Positions 17,094 through 26,074 of a stretch of DNA of 64,000 bases are shown here, one piece after another (position 1 is the stretch's first letter; each line of letters starts with the position of its first letter). The notes below the pieces were generated by a model. The model searched no databases. It saw only the letters and a program-made list of their open reading frames with translations, and was not told where the DNA came from. The position numbers were made by a program, and so were the translations under genes. The stretch is from RYN-230 sp963704995. Its GTDB lineage: Bacteria; Actinomycetota; Actinomycetes; Streptosporangiales; Streptosporangiaceae. The stretch is taken from positions 496,001 to 560,000 of the forward strand of contig CAVPIM010000017.1 in the NCBI GenBank assembly GCA_963704995.1, given 5' to 3'.

Positions 17094-18494
17094 CTAGTCG
17101 AAGCGCGCGACCAGGCGCATCTTGTTCGTGGCGTCCAGGGCCGCGACCTTGTAGGACTCGGCCAGGGTCGGGTAGTTGAACACCGCGTCCACCAGGTAGT
17201 CAACGGTGCCGCCGCAGCCCATCACCGCCTGGCCGATGTGCACCAGCTCGGTGGCCTGGGTGCCGAACACGTGCACCCCGAGCAGCGAGTGGTCCTCGGG
17301 TGAGACCAGCAGCTTGAGCACGCCGTAGGAGTCGCCGATGATCTGCCCGCGGGCCAGCTCGCGGTACCGGGACACGCCGACCTCGAACGGCACGCAGTCC
17401 TTGGTGAGCTGGTCCTCGGTCCGGCCGATGAAGCTGATCTCCGGGATGCTGTAGATGCCGATCGGCTGGAGCAGGTGCGCGGTGTGCACCGGCTCGCCGA
17501 GCGCGTGGTGGGCGGCCAGGCGGCCCTGCTCCATCGAGGTGGCGGCCAGGGCCGGGAAGCCGATCACGTCACCGACCGCGTAGATGTGCGGCACCGCGGT
17601 GCGGTAGTAATCGTCAACCTTGATCCGGCCGCGGGCGTCGGCCTCCAGGCCCGCGGCGGCCAGGTTGAGCGCGGTGGTCACGCCCTGCCGGCCCGCGGAG
17701 TACATGACGGTGTCGGCGGGAATCCGCTTGCCGCTGCGCAGCGTGGCGATCGCGCCGTCGCCCTTGGCCTCCACCGAGTCCACGATCTCGCCGAAGCGGA
17801 ACGTGACGGCCAGGTCGCGCAGGTGGAATTTGAGCGCCTCGACCACCTCGAGGTCGCAGAACTCCAGCATCCGGTCCCGCTGCTCGACCACGGTCACCTT
17901 GCAGCCCAGCGCGGCGAACATGGACGCGTACTCGATGCCGATGACACCCGCGCCCGCGACCACCATGGTCCGCGGGACCTGCTGGAGGTGCTGGATGCCG
18001 TCTGAGTCGATGACCGTCTTCTCGTCGAACGCGACGCTGGCCGGGCGGGCGGGCTTGGTCCCGGTCGCGATGACCACCGAGTCCGCGGTGACCTTCCGCT
18101 CCCGGCCCGCGCCGTCGTCCACCGCGACCTCGTGCGGGCCGAGGAAGGACGCGGTGCCGCTGAGCACCGTGACCCGGTTGCGGGTCAGCTGGCTGCGGAC
18201 CACGTCGTTCTCGCGGGTGACCACGTGCCGGGTCCGGTTGGCCAGGTCGCCGATGGTGATCTCGTCCTTGACCCGGTAGCTCTGCCCGTACATCTCCCGC
18301 TGGTCGAGGCCGGTCAGGTACAGGACCGCCTCGCGCATGGTCTTGGACGGGATGGTGCCGGTGTTGACGCAGACCCCGCCGAGCATGTCCGGCCGCTCGA
18401 CGATCGCCACCCGGCGTTCCAGCTTGGCGGCGGCGATGGCGGCTTTCTGGCCGCCCGGCCCGGACCCGATGACGAGAAGATCGAAGTCGTGCAC
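17094..18494 (-). CDS. sthA: Si-specific (soluble) NAD(P)+ transhydrogenase
   Basis: A roughly 466-residue flavin disulfide-reductase-fold enzyme. FAD dinucleotide motif VIGSGPGGQKAA, then GGVCVNTGTIPSKTM: only one of the two redox cysteines of true disulfide reductases remains, the hallmark of SthA/UdhA. The NAD motif GAGVIGIEYASMFAALG and the C-terminal interface domain (IPEISFIGRTEDQLT, GVHVFGTQATELVHIGQAVM) are complete. It exchanges reducing equivalents between NADPH and NAD+ in the cytoplasm. The GTG at 18494 gives a family-length N-terminus but its GGAGG is very close; an upstream ATG at 18545 is possible. It is a monocistronic gene. Confidence 0.92.
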   Translation of the reverse strand: MHDFDLLVIGSGPGGQKAAIAAAKLERRVAIVERPDMLGGVCVNTGTIPSKTMREAVLYLTGLDQREMYGQSYRVKDEITIGDLANRTRHVVTRENDVVRSQLTRNRVTVLSGTASFLGPHEVAVDDGAGRERKVTADSVVIATGTKPARPASVAFDEKTVIDSDGIQHLQQVPRTMVVAGAGVIGIEYASMFAALGCKVTVVEQRDRMLEFCDLEVVEALKFHLRDLAVTFRFGEIVDSVEAKGDGAIATLRSGKRIPADTVMYSAGRQGVTTALNLAAAGLEADARGRIKVDDYYRTAVPHIYAVGDVIGFPALAATSMEQGRLAAHHALGEPVHTAHLLQPIGIYSIPEISFIGRTEDQLTKDCVPFEVGVSRYRELARGQIIGDSYGVLKLLVSPEDHSLLGVHVFGTQATELVHIGQAVMGCGGTVDYLVDAVFNYPTLAESYKVAALDATNKMRLVARFD

Positions 18495-18666
18495 GCCTCC
18501 AGTGTGCGGGCGCCCTCCCCCGTTGAGAAGGCAGCCCCGCGACAAACACGAAAACTCCCCATGATCACGGCCGGAAGGGGCGTTACCGGGGACGCGCTGA
18601 ATCCGGACGGCCGGCCGGGCGCTGGCACCGCCGGCTTGAGGTCACCGGCATCGGCCGGGGACGGGG

Positions 18667-19212
18667 CTAGAGCCAGCCGGCCCGGGCGCTGGCCAGGGGG
18701 CCGTCCGCGGGCGGCCGGCCCAGCTCGCCGGCCTGGACCCGGACGAGCAGCGCGCCCAGCGCCTCCAGGACCTCGGCCAGGCAGTCCCGCAGGCTCTGCG
18801 CGTCGGCGGCGTCGGCCGGGTGGCCGCCCGCGCCCGCCTGGTCCAGCAGGGCCTCGAGGTCGGCCAGCTGGTGCCCGACCCACTCGACGGGCGCGGCGGA
18901 CAGCTCCGGGTCGAAGACCCGGTGGCCCGGTTCCAGGCCGCGGGAGACACCGGGGTGGTGGTGCGTCCGGTCGAAGCTGCCCGGCGGGCCGTCCACCGAT
19001 TCGAGGAGGTCGGCACGCCAGATGAGGTCGCCGATCTGGATGGGCTGCGCTGAGTAGATGGACCCCTGCAGCGGGCCCGGGGTGATGGCCCGGACCTCCA
19101 GGCGGACGCCGTGCTCCGGGCTTTCCTGGCCCTTGATCTTCGGGTCGGGGTCCACGAAGTAGAGGTCGCCCAGCACGACGGCAGTCCGCTCGAAACCGAA
19201 GACGTAGAGCAC
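18667..19212 (-). CDS. Conserved actinobacterial protein of unknown function
   Basis: A 181-residue soluble protein: MLYVFGFERTAVVLGDLYFVDPDP..., then VRLEVRAITPGPLQGSIYSAQPI, IWRADLLESVDGPPGSFDRTHHHPG and FDPELSAAPVEWVGHQLADLEALL. The last segment has a histidine triplet in a conserved DRTHHHP stretch that could bind metal. I recall similar hypothetical proteins in other actinobacteria but no assigned function. There is no signal peptide or membrane segment. It is divergent from the ATP-grasp operon starting at 19416, with about 200 bp between. Confidence 0.75.
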   Translation of the reverse strand: MLYVFGFERTAVVLGDLYFVDPDPKIKGQESPEHGVRLEVRAITPGPLQGSIYSAQPIQIGDLIWRADLLESVDGPPGSFDRTHHHPGVSRGLEPGHRVFDPELSAAPVEWVGHQLADLEALLDQAGAGGHPADAADAQSLRDCLAEVLEALGALLVRVQAGELGRPPADGPLASARAGWL

Positions 19213-19415
19213 GCCAGGCCCTCCTCAGGTCACGCGGGCATCAGCCTGTCAGGCACCAGTGTGCGCCAGGAGGACGGGCCCGCAAAGACCCGCCCGCGGA
19301 TGGCAGCCGCCGGGCCCGGCCGCCCGCGGGAACGGGCCCGGCCGCGCAACGCGGCGGAAACATATTCGTCATCGGCGGTAATGACAGCGGAACACGTCCC
19401 GCTTACGCTGCGCAC

Positions 19416-21002
19416 GTGGCGGACATTTTCGACTCCTACCAGCTGGCCGAGGCCTGGGACGAGATGTTCGAGCGGCCGGGACGGCCGCGGGCGCCCTACG
19501 CCGGGCTGCTCGCCGCCCTGCAGCCACTGGATCCCGGCGAGCTGCGCTTCCGGTCCGACCAGCTGGCCAGGATGTTCACCGACCGCGGGGTCACCTACGA
19601 CTACGCGGGCGAGGAACGGCCGTTCCCGCTGGACCTCATCCCCCGGATCATCGACGCGGTGGAATGGGACCTGATCGCGCGGGGCGTCAAGCAGCGGGTC
19701 CTCGCCCTCGAGGCCTTCCTCGCCGACGTCTACGGGCCCCGGCACGCCTTCGCCGACGGGGTGCTGCCCTGGCGGGTGGTCTGCACGTCCGCCCGCTTCC
19801 ACCGCGAGGTGGCCGGGCTGGAACCGCCGAACGGGGTCCGCTGCCACGTGTCCGGCATCGACCTGGTCCGGGACGGGGCCGGGAAGGTGCGGGTGCTGGA
19901 GGACAACGTCCGCATCCCGTCGGGGGTCAGCTACGTCATCGAGAACCGGCTGGCCATGACCCGGACCTTCCCCGCCTTGTTCGCCGAGCAGCATGTGCAC
20001 CCGGTGTACAGCTACCCCGCCGAGCTGCTGGCCGCGCTGTGCGCGGCGGCACCCGCCGGCACGCCCGACCCGGTCGTGGTGGTGCTCACCCCGGGCACCG
20101 CGAACGCGGCCTACTTCGAGCACGCCCTGCTGGCCCGCCTGATGGGCGTGGAACTGGTCGAGGGCGGGGACCTGACCTGCGCGGGCAACCGGGTGTACGT
20201 GCACACCACGCAGGGGCTGCGCCAGGTGGACGTCATCTACCGCCGGGTGGACGACGACTTCCTGGACCCGCTGCAGTTCCGCCCCGACTCGGTGATCGGC
20301 TGCCCGGGCATGGTCAACGCCGCCCGGGCGGGGAACGTGACCATCGCGAACGCGGTCGGCAACGGGGTCGCCGACGACAAGCTGCTCTACACCTGGGTCC
20401 CCGACCTGATCCGCTACTACCTGCGGGAAGAGCCGCTGCTGGAGAACGTCGAGTCCTACCGGCTCGACGACCCGGAGGTCCGGCACTGGGTCCTCGGGCA
20501 CCTCGACCAGCTGGTCCTCAAGCCGGTGGACGGGGCGGGCGGGAGCGGCATCGTCATCGGCCCGCGGGCCGGCGAGGCGGCCCTCGCCGCGCTGCGCGCC
20601 CAGGTGACCGCCCAGCCCCGGAACTGGATCGCGCAGCAGCCCGTGGCGCTGTCCACCTCGCCCGTGCTCATCGGGGAGAGCCTGGCCCCCCGGCACATCG
20701 ACCTGCGGCCGTTCGCGGTCAACGACGGCAGCGACGTGTGGCTGCTGCCCGGCGGGCTGACCCGGGTCGCGCTGCCCGAAGGTGAGCTGGTGGTCAACTC
20801 CAGCCGCGGCGGCGGGTCCAAGGACACCTGGGTGCTCGTCCCGCCCGGCGAGCCAGAACCTCCCGGCCGCAGGACGACGGCCCCGGCCGCGCTGGCCGTG
20901 GCCGCCCAGCCCGGCCCGGAGGTGCTGGCGCCTCCGGCGCTCCCGCCTGAGGCCCAGGTCAGCAGGCAGAGCGGGCCGCCCATGGAAGACCAGCAGCAAT
21001 GA
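19416..21002 (+). CDS. Circularly permuted type-2 ATP-grasp protein (DUF404/DUF407)
   Basis: A 528-residue cytoplasmic protein starting at GTG. The N-terminal half has the family blocks YAGEERPFPLDLIPRII, WDLIARGVKQR and DLVRDGAGKVRVLEDNVRIPSG; the C-terminal half has VLKPVDGAGGSGIVIGP and HIDLRPF, the permuted ATP-grasp nucleotide lobe. An added Pro/Ala-rich tail of about 50 residues follows. This family is predicted to ligate an amine to a carboxylate on a peptide or metabolite. It always travels with alpha-E and transglutaminase genes, as here; its stop overlaps the next start by 4 nt. Confidence 0.92.
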   Translation: MADIFDSYQLAEAWDEMFERPGRPRAPYAGLLAALQPLDPGELRFRSDQLARMFTDRGVTYDYAGEERPFPLDLIPRIIDAVEWDLIARGVKQRVLALEAFLADVYGPRHAFADGVLPWRVVCTSARFHREVAGLEPPNGVRCHVSGIDLVRDGAGKVRVLEDNVRIPSGVSYVIENRLAMTRTFPALFAEQHVHPVYSYPAELLAALCAAAPAGTPDPVVVVLTPGTANAAYFEHALLARLMGVELVEGGDLTCAGNRVYVHTTQGLRQVDVIYRRVDDDFLDPLQFRPDSVIGCPGMVNAARAGNVTIANAVGNGVADDKLLYTWVPDLIRYYLREEPLLENVESYRLDDPEVRHWVLGHLDQLVLKPVDGAGGSGIVIGPRAGEAALAALRAQVTAQPRNWIAQQPVALSTSPVLIGESLAPRHIDLRPFAVNDGSDVWLLPGGLTRVALPEGELVVNSSRGGGSKDTWVLVPPGEPEPPGRRTTAPAALAVAAQPGPEVLAPPALPPEAQVSRQSGPPMEDQQQ

Positions 21003-21943
21003 TCACGGGGCTGCTCAGCCGGATCGCCGAGACCCTGTTCTGGACGGGCCGGTACATCGAGCGCGCGGACGACACCGCCCGGATGGTCAACGTGTACGTG
21101 CACCGGATGCTCGAGGAACCGCACGCGGACCAGGAAGCCGACTGCCGGGCCCTGCTCGCCGTGCTGGGCATCCCGGCCGCGGACAGCGCCCGGCTGGACA
21201 TCGGGATGACGCTGGACCAGTCGGCCTACGACCGGGACAACCCGAGCGCGATCGCCGGGGCGGTGCTGGCCGCCCGGCGCGGCGCCCGCAGCGTCCGCGA
21301 GGTGATCTCCAGCGAGATGTGGGAGTGCCTCAACGTCACCAGCCACGGGCTGGCGTCGCGCCGCAAGTCCGCGGAGCGCCTCGGGCCGCACGTCTACCTG
21401 GAGTTCATCCGGGAGCGCTCCGCCCTGTTCTTCGGCCTCACCGAGTCCACCATGAGCCACGACGAGGCCTGGCGTTTCCTGGTCCTGGGCCGCAGCCTGG
21501 AACGGGTGGACATGACCGCCCGGCTGCTGCTGGCCCGGATGCCGGCCACGCCGTACGAGGTCGGCTGGCCCATGCTGCTGCGCTCGTGCGGCGCCTACGA
21601 ATCCTTCATCCGCACCCGGACCTGGGACGGCGACCCGCAGCAGGTCGTCGAGTTCCTGCTGATGGACCGGCTGTTCCCCCGGTCGGTGGTGCACGCGCTG
21701 GCCACCGCGGAGGAGGCGCTCGCCGCGCTCGACCCCGGCGCGGGCGGCGCCCTCACCGACCCGGCGCGGCGGTCCATCGGGCAGCTGCGCACCCGGCTGG
21801 AATACGCGGATCCCGAGCAGATCCAGGGCCTGCTGCCGGACATGCTGTCCACGCTGCAGCGCACCTGCCGGGAGGCCAGCGAGGCGATCACCTCCCGCTA
21901 CTTCATCTACGAGCAGCCCGTGATCTGGGCTCAGGAGTGCTGA
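20999..21943 (+). CDS. Alpha-E domain protein (DUF403)
   Basis: A 314-residue all-helical protein: LLSRIAETLFWTGRYIERADDTARMVNVY at the N-terminus, then REVISSEMWECLN, FFGLTESTMSHDEAWRFLVLGRSLERVDMTARLL, and ISRYFIYEQ-like end (TSRYFIYEQPV). This is the alpha-E (DUF403) family, which accompanies permuted ATP-grasp and transglutaminase proteins in a conserved trio described in comparative genomics as a putative peptide-modification system. Its ATG overlaps the upstream stop (ATGA), and the transglutaminase GTG begins 3 nt after its stop, so the three are cotranslated. Biochemical role unknown. Confidence 0.92.
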   Translation: MITGLLSRIAETLFWTGRYIERADDTARMVNVYVHRMLEEPHADQEADCRALLAVLGIPAADSARLDIGMTLDQSAYDRDNPSAIAGAVLAARRGARSVREVISSEMWECLNVTSHGLASRRKSAERLGPHVYLEFIRERSALFFGLTESTMSHDEAWRFLVLGRSLERVDMTARLLLARMPATPYEVGWPMLLRSCGAYESFIRTRTWDGDPQQVVEFLLMDRLFPRSVVHALATAEEALAALDPGAGGALTDPARRSIGQLRTRLEYADPEQIQGLLPDMLSTLQRTCREASEAITSRYFIYEQPVIWAQEC

Positions 21944-21946
21944 GGC

Positions 21947-22789
21947 GTGGGCTGGCTGCTGGAGATCGTTCATGAGACCCGGATGCACTACCAGGGCGCC
22001 GCCCGCGCGTCCTACAACGAGGCCCGGATGACCCCGCTCACCCTGCCCAGCCAGACCGCGCTGCAGACCCGGGTGTCGGTGGGGAACGGCACCCCCGTCT
22101 GGGCGTATCACGACTACTGGGGCACGGTGGTCAGCTCGTTCGACATCCAGGCCCCGCATGACGAGCTCACCGTCCGGTCGCACGCGGTGGTGGAGACCAG
22201 CCCGGCGCCCGCCCCGCCGGACCCGCTGGCCTGGGACGAGCTGCGCGCCCGGGCGGACGCCGGGATCGCTGCCGAGTACCTCGCCGCCACCCCCCGGACC
22301 ACGGTGGACGCCACGCTGGCCGCGGCGGCCCGGGAGCGGACCCAGGGCGCCGGCCCGCTGGAGACGGCCTCGGCCATCGCGGCCTGGGTCCGGGAGCGGG
22401 TGGCGTACGTCCCGGGAGCCACCGAGGTCCAGACGAGTGCCCAGGAAGCCTGGGATAAGAGCGAGGGAGTCTGCCAGGACATCGCGCACCTGACCGTGGC
22501 CCTGCTGCGGGAGGCGGGCCTGCCCGCCCGGTACGTGTCCGGGTACCTGCACCCGCGCCCGGAGGCCGGGATCGGCCTGGCCGTCGCCGGGCAGAGCCAC
22601 GCCTGGGTCGAGTACTGGGCCGGTGACTGGGTGGCGGCGGACCCGACGAACCAGGCGTCGGTCGGTGAGGGCCATGTGGTCGTGGCCCGGGGCCGGGACT
22701 ACGCTGACGTGCCGCCGCTGAAAGGCATTTACCACGGCGCCCCGAGCGTGGCGATGGACGTGACCGTCGAGGTCACCCGGCTGGCCTGA
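21947..22789 (+). CDS. Transglutaminase-like protease-fold protein
   Basis: A 280-residue protein with an N-terminal bacterial transglutaminase-associated beta domain (EIVHETRMHYQGAARASYNEARMTP) and a transglutaminase core with the full triad: Cys in SEGVCQDIAH (C176), His in GQSHAWVEYW (H218) and Asp in AADPTN (D232). There is no signal peptide, so it acts in the cytoplasm. Members of this trio are predicted to hydrolyse or transfer isopeptide bonds made by the ATP-grasp partner. It is the third gene of the tightly packed operon 19416-22789. Confidence 0.92.
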   Translation: MGWLLEIVHETRMHYQGAARASYNEARMTPLTLPSQTALQTRVSVGNGTPVWAYHDYWGTVVSSFDIQAPHDELTVRSHAVVETSPAPAPPDPLAWDELRARADAGIAAEYLAATPRTTVDATLAAAARERTQGAGPLETASAIAAWVRERVAYVPGATEVQTSAQEAWDKSEGVCQDIAHLTVALLREAGLPARYVSGYLHPRPEAGIGLAVAGQSHAWVEYWAGDWVAADPTNQASVGEGHVVVARGRDYADVPPLKGIYHGAPSVAMDVTVEVTRLA

Positions 22790-22911
22790 TTCCGCTTTAC
22801 CGGGACTATGCCTGATCCACGCCGACACCAGGCCCGCGCGGCACGAGGGCAGGGCCGCCCCTCACGTAGGCTTGGCTGTACCCCGCAAGTCCTACCATGA
22901 TGGCGTGATAC

Positions 22912-23532
22912 ATGGCTGAGCTGCTCATTGTCGTCGTTGCCGTAGTCGTCCTGCTGCTTTACGCGACAGACCGGGCCCGCAAGCTCCGGGCCCGGGCCCG
23001 CCAGATGGCCGCGATGAATGAGCGGCTCGACATGGCCGCCGCCAAGGTCGACCATGAGCAGCAGCAGAAGCGGGCCGTGGTGCGGGCCAGCGCGGAACTG
23101 ACATCCGTTCTTCCCGCGATCAGGCGGCCGCCGCTGACCCTGCCCGGGGTCGCGGGACCCGGCGCTGGGCCGGGCGAGGAAGCCGCCCCCGAAGCCGAGC
23201 CGGCCCCGGCGCCCGCGGCGGATGCCGAGGCGGACGCGCAGGACGGGGCGGCTGGGCCGCCGGCCGGGGAGCACGCAGACGCGCAGGACGGAGCGGCCGC
23301 CGGGGCCGGGCCGGGCGCCGATCCTGGCCCGGACCCAGACCAGGGGACAGCCCCGGAGCCCGCGGGCGTCCTGGCGGCCGACCTGCCCGCGGCGAAACTC
23401 CAGGTGACCTCCGAGGGCACGCTGATCATGCCCACGGTGCCCGACCAGGGCCCGGCGCCCGCCGGGGAGGCCGTCCCCCCGGACACGATGTGGAACAGGG
23501 CTGCTGCGCGCCAGGAGCGGGCTGATCGCTAG
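22912..23532 (+). CDS. Small membrane-anchored Ala/Pro-rich protein, unknown
   Basis: A 206-residue protein with one N-terminal membrane helix (ELLIVVVAVVVLLLYA, residues 3-18), a charged amphipathic stretch likely to form a short coiled coil (ARKLRARARQMAAMNERLDMAAAKVDHEQQQKRAVV, in parts), and a long low-complexity Ala/Pro/Gly/Asp region with two near-identical ADAQDGAA blocks. The C-terminus regains sequence order (AKLQVTSEGTLIMPTVPD). No known domain. It lies 122 bp after the transglutaminase gene and 74 bp before the CHAD gene. It could be a tether between membrane and cytoplasmic partners; that is speculation. Confidence 0.65.
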   Translation: MAELLIVVVAVVVLLLYATDRARKLRARARQMAAMNERLDMAAAKVDHEQQQKRAVVRASAELTSVLPAIRRPPLTLPGVAGPGAGPGEEAAPEAEPAPAPAADAEADAQDGAAGPPAGEHADAQDGAAAGAGPGADPGPDPDQGTAPEPAGVLAADLPAAKLQVTSEGTLIMPTVPDQGPAPAGEAVPPDTMWNRAAARQERADR

Positions 23533-23606
23533 CTAGACTGCTCTGGGAATAGCGTCGGTATCTCCCCCGGCGCGTCCTTGCTTTCTGACCGAGCAGAGGT
23601 TCCCGG

Positions 23607-25211
23607 GTGCAAACGTTCTCACATGTTGCCGAGCTGGCGGCCAGCAATGCTGGCCTGCCCAGCGAAGGCGACGTGCTGGCCGCGCTCGCGCCCCGGTTCT
23701 CGCTCAGCGCCAGCAGCCGGCCACGTCACGTGCGCCGGACCTGGCTGGATACGTTCGACTGGCGGCTGCACCGGGCCGGACTCACCCTGGAGTACGTGAC
23801 CGGCACGCGGCCGGCGGAGCTGGTGCTGGCCACGGCGGCCGGGGACCAGGTCAGCCAGCCCGCAGGCCGGCTGACCTGGCCGGTGCTGGCCCAGGACCTG
23901 CCGCCTGGCCCGGTGACCGCCGTGATCCGCCCGGTGGCCGGGATCCGGGCCCTGCTGGCCGTGGCCCGGGCCACCAGCGCCGTCCAGGATCTGCGGGTCC
24001 TCAACCCGGACACCAAGACGATCGCCTGGATCAGGGTGGACCGGACCACGGTGAACCACCCGGCGGCGGCCGAGCTGCCGGCCCGGCTGCAGGTCACCGC
24101 GGTGCGTGGCTACCAGCCCCAGGCCCAGCGGGTCGGCGAGCTGCTGGCCGCCGCGGCCGGGTTCGATGGCCACCCGGGCCGCCCGCTGGACGCCGCCCTC
24201 GCCGCCGCCGGCCAGCGCGCCGAGGCTTACAGCAACAAGATCAGCGTCCGGCTCAGCCCGGGCATGCCCGCCCGGACCGCCCTGCAGGCCGTCCTGCTGC
24301 AGCTGCTGGACACCCTTGAGGCCAACGTGCCCGGCACCATCCGTGACGTCAACACCGAGTACCTGCACGACCTGCGGGTTTCGGTCCGGCGGACCCGGTC
24401 CGCGCTCAAGGTCGCCGGGAACGTGCTGCCCGCCAGCCTGCCGGCCCGGTTCCGTCCTGAGTTCAAGTGGCTGGGCGACCTGACCACGCCCACCCGGGAT
24501 CTCGACGTCTACCTGCTGAACTACGGTGAGATGGCCGGAGCCCTGGTGTCCGCCACGCCAGCCGAACTCGAGCCGTTCCACGAGCACCTGGCCCGGCGCC
24601 GGGTCATCGAGCAGAGCGCGCTGCGCCGCGGGCTGCGATCCGCCCGCTTCTCGCGGCTGGCCTGCGAATGGCGCGGCACGCTCACCGGGCTCACGGTGCC
24701 AGCCGGTGGCGAGAGCGCCGCGGACCTTGCCACCAGGCGGCTGCGCCGGGTCCACCTGCGGGTCCTGCGCCAGGGCCGGGCGATCAGCGCGGGCTCCCCC
24801 GCGGAGCAGCTGCATGATCTGCGGAAGAGATGCAAGGAGCTGCGCTACCTGCTGGAGATCTTCGCCTCGCTGTTCGACCCGCAGGCCTACCAGCGCACGC
24901 TGAAGGACCTCAAGGGCTTGCAGGATTGCCTCGGCGAGTTCCAGGATCGGCAGGTGCAGCAACAGGAGATACGCGAGTTCGCCGCCCAGATGATGGCCGA
25001 CCGGCAGATGCCCGCCACCGCCCTGCTCGCCATGGGCGAACTGGCCGGGGGGATCGGCCGCGCCCAGGGGCAGGCCCGTGCCGAGTTCGCCGAGCGTTTC
25101 GGCGAGTTCGCCAGCCCGGCCAGCGACCAGAGGTTCCGTGACCTGACCGAGAGCGTCGGCCGGACGGGTGCTAGCCGTCCGGGTGCTGGCCGGACCGGCG
25201 GTGCGGCCTGA
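23607..25211 (+). CDS. CHAD-domain protein with degenerate CYTH-like N-terminus
   Basis: A 534-residue protein starting at GTG. Residues about 20-190 resemble a worn CYTH (triphosphate tunnel) domain: VRRTWLDTFDWRLHRAGLTLEY is typical. Residues about 220-510 form a CHAD domain: two helical repeats with the conserved basic/His motifs EYLHDLRVSVRRTRSALK and QLHDLRKRCKELRYLLEIF. CHAD domains bind polyphosphate and can direct proteins to polyphosphate granules. The stop codon overlaps the ATG of the ParA-type gene by 1 nt (TGATG), so the two proteins are made together. No polyphosphate kinase is in the window. Confidence 0.92.
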   Translation: MQTFSHVAELAASNAGLPSEGDVLAALAPRFSLSASSRPRHVRRTWLDTFDWRLHRAGLTLEYVTGTRPAELVLATAAGDQVSQPAGRLTWPVLAQDLPPGPVTAVIRPVAGIRALLAVARATSAVQDLRVLNPDTKTIAWIRVDRTTVNHPAAAELPARLQVTAVRGYQPQAQRVGELLAAAAGFDGHPGRPLDAALAAAGQRAEAYSNKISVRLSPGMPARTALQAVLLQLLDTLEANVPGTIRDVNTEYLHDLRVSVRRTRSALKVAGNVLPASLPARFRPEFKWLGDLTTPTRDLDVYLLNYGEMAGALVSATPAELEPFHEHLARRRVIEQSALRRGLRSARFSRLACEWRGTLTGLTVPAGGESAADLATRRLRRVHLRVLRQGRAISAGSPAEQLHDLRKRCKELRYLLEIFASLFDPQAYQRTLKDLKGLQDCLGEFQDRQVQQQEIREFAAQMMADRQMPATALLAMGELAGGIGRAQGQARAEFAERFGEFASPASDQRFRDLTESVGRTGASRPGAGRTGGAA

Positions 25212-25954
25212 TGAAGATTCTGGCCACGTACAACATCAAGGGCGGGGTCGGGAAGACCTCCACCGCGGTCAACCTCAGCTACCTGGCCGCCCAGGACGGG
25301 CTGCGGGTGCTGCTCTGGGATCTGGACCCGCAGGCGGCCGCCAGCTACCTGTTCCGGATCCGCCCCCGGGTCAAGGGCGGCGGCAAGGCGCTCATCAAGG
25401 GCAGCCAGGAGATCGACGACTCGATCAAGGGCACCGACTTCGCCGACCTCGACCTCCTCCCGGCCGACTTCACTTACCGGAACCTGGACCTGGTCCTCGG
25501 GGCGACGAAGAAGCCGACCCGGCGGATCGCCCGGCTCCTCGCCCCGCTCAGCGACCAGTACGACGTGATCTTCCTCGACTGCCCGCCGGGGATCTCGCTG
25601 CTGTCGGAGAGCGTCCTGCAGGCCGCCGACAGCCTGCTGGTCCCGCTCATCCCGACGATCTTGTCGCTGCGCACCCTGGACCAGCTCACCGAGTTCCTGA
25701 GCAGCTTCGACGGGCAGCGGCCCGAGGTGCTGGCGTTCTTTTCCATGATCGACCAGCGCAAGCGGCTGCACCGTGAGATCGCCGAACGGCTGCCGGCCGA
25801 GCGCGGTGACGTGGCCGCGGCCTCCATTCCCGCGCTGTCGCAGATCGAGCGGATGTCCGTGGAACGCGCCCCGGTGGGAGCGTTCGCGCCGCACAGCCGG
25901 GCCGCCCAGTCCTACCAGGCGCTGTGGGAGGAAGTACGGGCCCGCGCACTCTGA
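25211..25954 (+). CDS. ParA/MinD-type ATPase (orphan), coupled to CHAD protein
   Basis: A 247-residue P-loop ATPase with the deviant Walker A KGGVGKTS (residues 10-17), the D38-containing LWDLDPQAAAS strand, and Walker B DVIFLDCPPG (D123). It has no N-terminal HTH, unlike plasmid type-Ia ParA, and no ParB gene is near. Orphan ParA proteins of this kind position cargo such as carboxysomes, storage granules or chemoreceptors by oscillating or forming gradients on the nucleoid. Being overlapped with a CHAD gene points to a polyanion-binding cargo. It could also be a chromosome-independent regulator; only its ATPase class is certain. Confidence 0.92.
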   Translation: MKILATYNIKGGVGKTSTAVNLSYLAAQDGLRVLLWDLDPQAAASYLFRIRPRVKGGGKALIKGSQEIDDSIKGTDFADLDLLPADFTYRNLDLVLGATKKPTRRIARLLAPLSDQYDVIFLDCPPGISLLSESVLQAADSLLVPLIPTILSLRTLDQLTEFLSSFDGQRPEVLAFFSMIDQRKRLHREIAERLPAERGDVAAASIPALSQIERMSVERAPVGAFAPHSRAAQSYQALWEEVRARAL

Positions 25955-26074
25955 CCCCACCCGGCGATCACGGAGAGTTACTTTCGGCAAGTTTGTGGCC
26001 GAATGCAGGCCCGCGCCGACCCGGCTCGGAGCATGCTATTAATTTGGAGGCGCATACGGCCAAAGGGGGGACAC

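Noticed and set aside
20456..22828. A 790-codon open frame on the minus strand
   Set aside because: It lies opposite the well-supported ATP-grasp, alpha-E and transglutaminase genes and encodes low-complexity Gly/Arg/Val/His-rich sequence typical of antisense frames in high-GC DNA.
22959..23486. A 175-codon minus-strand frame opposite the membrane-anchored protein
   Set aside because: It is Ala/Gly/Ser low-complexity sequence; the plus-strand frame has a real membrane helix and ordered C-terminus. The choice is less certain than elsewhere.
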